Assembly (NCBI GenBank): GCA_018713205.1 | Contig: DVFN01000091.1 | Location: 1-44,260, forward strand | DNA from: Candidatus Avoscillospira stercorigallinarum | Lineage (GTDB): Bacteria > Bacillota > Clostridia > Oscillospirales > Oscillospiraceae | Length of the DNA: 44,260 nucleotides | Direction of reading: 5' to 3' | Notes under the pieces: generated by a model | Seen by the model: only the letters and a program-made list of their open reading frames with translations | Told to the model about the DNA's origin: nothing | The model's database searches: none | Shown here: positions 41,300-44,260 of the stretch, one piece after another | How the letters are laid out: every line of letters begins with the position of its first letter | Numbering within the stretch: position 1 is the stretch's first letter | Position numbers and translations under genes: made by a program

Positions 41300-41328
41300 A
41301 TTGTAGCGCAGTGCACAAAAAATTGCAA
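41300..41328 (-). promoter_or_regulatory. Promoter of ssnA-ygfK
   Basis: TTGCAA, 17 nt and TACAAT on the minus strand, about 150 nt before the ssnA start. Located just after the eutQ stop, so ssnA is separately controlled. Confidence 0.75.
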
Positions 41329-41359
41329 GGGTATCTCTCAAATTTTTTGGATTTTTTCG

Positions 41360-41779
41360 CTACGCCTGACTTTGCCAGTCGGCAGGGTAGGTCACGTAGA
41401 GGAATCGGGTCTTTTCCCCGGCTGAAAATTCGATGGACGTGTCCCTGGGGATCAGCAGCACCTCTCCGGGCCCGGCGGAAACTTCCCTGCCGTCCACCCG
41501 GATGGTCAGCCGTCCGGAGATGATATAGTCGATCTCATCGTACCGGAGGGTCCAGGGGAAGGCGGTCCGCTCCATTTCCATCAAGCCGCAGCCCAGCCGG
41601 GGACTCTCCTCCAGGGAAAAGAGGTCATGGGTATAGACCCGGTGGGTCGGGTCGCCGGTGTCCAGCCGGTCGGCCTCGGTGCAGCGGACCGACGGCAGGT
41701 CCACCCGCTTGACCGGGCAGCCGCCGGCCTCCTCCCGGAGAATTTCTAAAATGATCCGGCGCAGTTCCGATTTATCCAT
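41360..41779 (-). CDS. eutQ: EutQ-like cupin protein
   Basis: A 139-residue cupin. The C-terminal two thirds (about 70-135) read LRYDEIDYIISGRLTI, GREVSAGPGEVLLIPRDTSIEFS and FLYVTYPADW, the EutQ pattern; the usual cupin metal His residues are mostly absent (YDEIDY in place of HxH), as in EutQ. EutQ is linked with acetate kinase activity and ethanolamine microcompartment assembly. It overlaps eutH by 8 nt and is the last gene of the cluster. The N-terminus (about 1-20) is a short amphipathic helix. Confidence 0.88.
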   Translation of the reverse strand: MDKSELRRIILEILREEAGGCPVKRVDLPSVRCTEADRLDTGDPTHRVYTHDLFSLEESPRLGCGLMEMERTAFPWTLRYDEIDYIISGRLTIRVDGREVSAGPGEVLLIPRDTSIEFSAGEKTRFLYVTYPADWQSQA

Positions 41780-42854
41780 GGTGTTTCCTCCTTGTCAAGG
41801 CCAGGGCCACAGCCACGGCCGCCACGCCGCCGGTGAGCTTGGCCGCAATCATCGGCAGCAATAATTCCGGGGCAAAGCCCGCGGTGAAGCCCAGGTGATC
41901 CCCCAGCACAAAGGCCGCCGAGACGGCAAAGGCCACGTTGAGTACCTTGCCCCGGGGGTCCATGTCCTTTACCATGCCGAACATGGGAATGGAGTTGGCC
42001 AGCGACGCCACCATCCCGGCGGCGGCCACCTCGTTCATGCCCAAGAGCCGTCCCAGCTTCAAAAGGGGCTTGCGCAGAAGCTTGGTCAGGGCGTAGACCA
42101 GGGGGAAGGCCCCGGCCAGGACAATGGCGATGCTGCCGATGACGGCGTAGCCCTCGGAGAGGGGCGCCAGGCCCGGAATCACCACGAAGCCCGTCAGCTC
42201 CTCCACAATGGCGGCGGTCAGTCCCACGGTGATGACCGCGAGAATCAGCTTTCCGAAGACCGTGAAGCCCCGAATCATCCATTTCTCGGCCTTCCAGAGG
42301 CCCAAAGCGATCAGCGCCGCAAAGAGGACGATGGGCAGCAGGTTCCGCAGAACCATGCCCAAGCCGAACCCCGCCAGCAGACCGCCCACCAAGGCCCCCA
42401 CAGGAATCGTGACAATGCCCGCCAGCACGCCCTGGGCCAGATACTGCCGGTCCTCCGGCTCCAGAATGCCCAGGGCCACCGGCACCGTGAAGACGATGGT
42501 AGCGCCCAGCATGGAGCCGACGATGACGCCGCCGAAGAGGCCCGCGTTCCGGTCCTCGGCCAGCTCCAGGGCCAGCGGTGCGCCGCCCATGTCGTTGGCC
42601 AGAATGGACCCCGGGAACATGCCCGGATCGGCCCCCAGCAGCCGGAATACCGGCACCACCACCGGCCGCAGCACCTGGGCCAGTACCGGGGCCAGCACCA
42701 GAATTCCCAGCATGGACAATGCCAGAGAGCCGAAGCTCAGGATACCGGCCTCAAACTCCTTGCCCAGGCCCAGGCGGCTGCCGAAGATCCGGTCCACGGC
42801 CGCTAGGACCAGGAAGACCGTCATCAGATAGAGTATGATTTCATGGATGGACAT
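41772..42854 (-). CDS. eutH: Ethanolamine transporter EutH
   Basis: A 360-residue membrane protein with about ten helices, the expected length of EutH. SILANDMGGAPLALELA, LFGGVIVGSMLGATIVFTVP and SLANSIPMFGMVKDMDPRGKVLNVAFAVSAAFVLGDHLGF in parts are characteristic. EutH imports (or equilibrates) ethanolamine across the cell membrane at low supply. A frame begins ten codons earlier, but GGGGAGAGG is placed correctly for the chosen ATG. It overlaps eutN by 14 nt and eutQ by 8 nt. Confidence 0.93.
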   Translation of the reverse strand: MSIHEIILYLMTVFLVLAAVDRIFGSRLGLGKEFEAGILSFGSLALSMLGILVLAPVLAQVLRPVVVPVFRLLGADPGMFPGSILANDMGGAPLALELAEDRNAGLFGGVIVGSMLGATIVFTVPVALGILEPEDRQYLAQGVLAGIVTIPVGALVGGLLAGFGLGMVLRNLLPIVLFAALIALGLWKAEKWMIRGFTVFGKLILAVITVGLTAAIVEELTGFVVIPGLAPLSEGYAVIGSIAIVLAGAFPLVYALTKLLRKPLLKLGRLLGMNEVAAAGMVASLANSIPMFGMVKDMDPRGKVLNVAFAVSAAFVLGDHLGFTAGFAPELLLPMIAAKLTGGVAAVAVALALTRRKHHG

Positions 42855-43104
42855 GCGCCTCTCCCCTTTTCGTACTCGAATCATCCAGAATCGCCACCAC
42901 GGCAGCGTCCACCGGCAGCTGGGTGTTTCCGGCCCGGGCCCCGCTGCCCAGAGTCACCAGCACCGGGTCCCCCAGGCCCGCGCCCACCAGATCCGCCGCA
43001 ACAACTACGCCGCCGCTGTAGGTGATTTCCAAAAAGGTCTGTCCCCGCAGCGCCTCGCACTTTCGCGTGGCCCAGACCGCGCCGGTCACTTTGCCCAGAA
43101 GCAT
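42841..43104 (-). CDS. eutN: Microcompartment vertex protein EutN
   Basis: An 87-residue protein of the EutN/CcmL family, whose pentamers close the corners of bacterial microcompartments. Starts MLLGKVTGAVWATRKCEAL and includes VVVAADLVGAGLGDPVLVTLGSGAR in parts and PVDAAVVAILD near the end, all typical. GGGGAGGA precedes the ATG. It overlaps the genes on both sides by 14-19 nt, so the cluster is translated as one coupled unit. Confidence 0.94.
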   Translation of the reverse strand: MLLGKVTGAVWATRKCEALRGQTFLEITYSGGVVVAADLVGAGLGDPVLVTLGSGARAGNTQLPVDAAVVAILDDSSTKRGEAHVHP

Positions 43105-43490
43105 GGCTCGTCCTCCCCTGTCAGCGCCCGGAGCCGCCGGGCCTCTTGCTGTGTATGCCGGACCCCGGGGCCAAAGGCGATGGCCCCCAGCCGGAGAAGC
43201 CGGGCCTGGGCCGCCTCCAGTTCCCGCTTGAGCAGGATGCCCCGGGCGGCGCGGCGATAGGGCTGGCCGTCCCACAGCAGCACCGGCAGCCCCTCCAGCA
43301 GCGCCCGGCAGACCTGGTCCGTGGGCATGGCCAGCAGCAGCCCCGGCGGCAAAAGCCCCAGGACCACGGCCTCATAGGGCGCGGCGTCCACATAGCGGAC
43401 CGGCAGCGGCCAGTCCGGCGCAGCTCCCACCAGCAGGGCCCGGGGCAGCAGCCGCTGCCAGACCCGGTCCGTCAGCTGGTCCAGGGTCAC
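43086..43490 (-). CDS. Ethanolamine-cluster protein of unknown function (TIGR02536-like)
   Basis: A 134-residue protein. The pattern YVDAAPYEAVVLGLLPPGLLLAM, then ALLEGLPVLLWDGQPYRR, with a helical C-terminus of repeated Arg/Leu (KRELEAAQARLLRLGAIAF), matches hypothetical proteins that lie between pduL/eutD and eutN in Gram-positive eut operons. No catalytic motif is visible; a shell-assembly or flavoprotein-like role has been suggested for neighbours of this type, but none is shown here. Overlaps pduL by 4 nt and eutN by 19 nt. Confidence 0.75.
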   Translation of the reverse strand: MTLDQLTDRVWQRLLPRALLVGAAPDWPLPVRYVDAAPYEAVVLGLLPPGLLLAMPTDQVCRALLEGLPVLLWDGQPYRRAARGILLKRELEAAQARLLRLGAIAFGPGVRHTQQEARRLRALTGEDEPCFWAK

Positions 43491-44089
43491 CGGAGGATCA
43501 TCCCCAGGTCTCCGGGCTCATAGCCGCAGCCATTGGCCTCGTCGTAATCCAGGTGGGCGTAGGTCCGAAAGTCGGGGCTGACACGGACGGCCACGTCCTC
43601 AAAGATCACCGGGCGGCTGGTCATGGTTTTCAGTCGGACCGTGTCGCCGTCTTGGACATGCTGGAGCGCCGCGTCTTCCGGCGTCATATGGATGTGCCGC
43701 CGGGCCACCATCAGGCCGCGCTCCAGCCGGAGCTCTCCGTTGGGCCCGGTAAGCGTCACCGGCGGCGTGCCGCCGACGTCCCCGGAGAGCCGCACCGGCG
43801 GCTGGACACCCAAGGCCACGGCGTCGGTCCGGGATACCTCCACCTGGGCCTCCTTTCGGACGGGACCCAGCACGGCCACCCGTTCCAGCGACCCCTTGGG
43901 CCCGGTGACGGTGACGCGCTCCTCGGCCAGATACTGCCCCGGCTGGGATAGGGGCCGCTTGGGCGTCAGCCCGTGGCCGAATAATTGCTGTGCCTGGGCC
44001 TCGGTGACGTGCACATGACGGCCCGAAGCCTCCAGCTCCACAAACAGCCGCCGCGCAATGGCATCGGTCAGCCGGTCGAGATTTTCCAT
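43487..44089 (-). CDS. pduL: Phosphotransacylase PduL (EutD function)
   Basis: A 200-residue phosphate acyltransferase that converts acetyl-CoA and phosphate to acetyl phosphate inside the microcompartment. Zinc His residues are H25 and H27 (GRHVHVTE), H132 and H134 (RRHIHMTPED) and H179 (YAHLDYDEANGC). The N-terminal helix (about 4-20, LTDAIARRLFVEL) resembles an encapsulation peptide. A longer frame runs upstream through a repeat, but AAAGGAGG precedes this ATG. First visible gene of the eut cluster; the lyase and shell genes are expected beyond the window. Confidence 0.93.
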   Translation of the reverse strand: MENLDRLTDAIARRLFVELEASGRHVHVTEAQAQQLFGHGLTPKRPLSQPGQYLAEERVTVTGPKGSLERVAVLGPVRKEAQVEVSRTDAVALGVQPPVRLSGDVGGTPPVTLTGPNGELRLERGLMVARRHIHMTPEDAALQHVQDGDTVRLKTMTSRPVIFEDVAVRVSPDFRTYAHLDYDEANGCGYEPGDLGMILR

Positions 44090-44117
44090 AGAGAGGCCCT
44101 CCTTTATCATATATTTC

Positions 44118-44260
44118 GCGCACCCCCTGAGCCTCCCCTTGAGGGGAGGCCCGCAAGGGAGCGCCGCCAGCGGCGGAAGAAGCGACCGCAGCGGTTGGGC
44201 AGCCACTTGCCTTGGCGGGCTGCGAAGCTGCCCGGGAAGGCTTAGTGGCAACCCGGGGGC
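44118..44260. repeat. Dispersed GC-rich repeat before pduL (runs off window)
   Basis: Begins near CCTCCCCTTGAGGGGAGG, a perfect palindrome similar to the one at 5204, followed by GCCGCCAGCGGCGG and further short dyads. Although a frame runs through it, composition and palindromes argue for non-coding repeat DNA. It separates pduL from the next upstream gene. Confidence 0.5.

Noticed and set aside
43487..44251. N-terminal extension of PduL into the upstream repeat
   Set aside because: A strong AAAGGAGG and a typical PduL N-terminus fix the start at 44089, and the extension is palindromic repeat DNA.

Overview
The window reads as chromosomal DNA of a GC-rich, low-motility-signature Firmicute, most likely a gut Oscillospiraceae-type Clostridium (Flavonifractor/Intestinimonas/Lawsonibacter-like). 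This is inferred from strong AGGAGG ribosome sites, SigA promoters of the TTGACA-17-TATAAT type, the NifU-like/GGGtGRT gene pair, S-layer homology domains, BlaI/BlaR-type pairs, a ygfK-ssnA pair and an ethanolamine microcompartment operon of Gram-positive layout. No rRNA, tRNA, CRISPR array or prophage was seen.

Layout. 1-1.2 kb: a small membrane protein gene lies between two copies of a 161-bp palindromic element, followed by a dCMP deaminase. 1.3-5.2 kb: a heterodimeric ABC exporter sits behind a promoter, a 23-codon leader peptide and an intrinsic terminator, an arrangement that suggests translation-dependent attenuation. 5.4-8.0 kb (minus): a cytoplasmic 5'-nucleotidase-like enzyme and an orphan Dam-type methylase. 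8.1-9.9 kb: tsaE-tsaB-upp. 10.0-11.4 kb (minus): a DUF3784-like membrane protein and a striking chimera of a response regulator with the ATPase end of a histidine kinase. 11.5-13.5 kb: NifU-like scaffold, GGGtGRT protein and a small membrane protein. 13.5-15.6 kb: BlaR1-like/BlaI-like pair with an operator-overlapped promoter. 16.0-18.4 kb: a secreted C69 peptidase with an SLH anchor. 18.5-22.9 kb: an E2-like acyltransferase, two convergent tyrosine recombinases and two small membrane proteins. 23-27.3 kb: MBL hydrolase, PTS-IIC-like permease, GH25 lysozyme and CapA-like protein. 27.3-31.6 kb: a second BlaI repressor with a frameshifted partner, divergent from an ABC-transporter/TraX-like operon. 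31.8-36.8 kb: GNAT, flavodoxin-ferredoxin, lipoprotein, ZIP transporter, MATE pump and esterase. 36.8-41.2 kb (minus): ssnA-ygfK. 41.4-44.1 kb (minus): pduL, a Eut-associated gene, eutN, eutH and eutQ, the distal end of an ethanolamine utilisation operon.

Most genes sit in short, tightly packed operons with 1-20 nt overlaps, separated by strong and often bidirectional hairpin terminators. The most unusual items are the regulator-kinase chimera, the attenuator-like leader in front of the exporter, the mobile-looking palindromic element with a 4-bp target duplication, the inverted repeat that contains the -35 box of the xerC-like gene, and the structured leader of ssnA. All functions are assigned by reading motifs; no database search was run.
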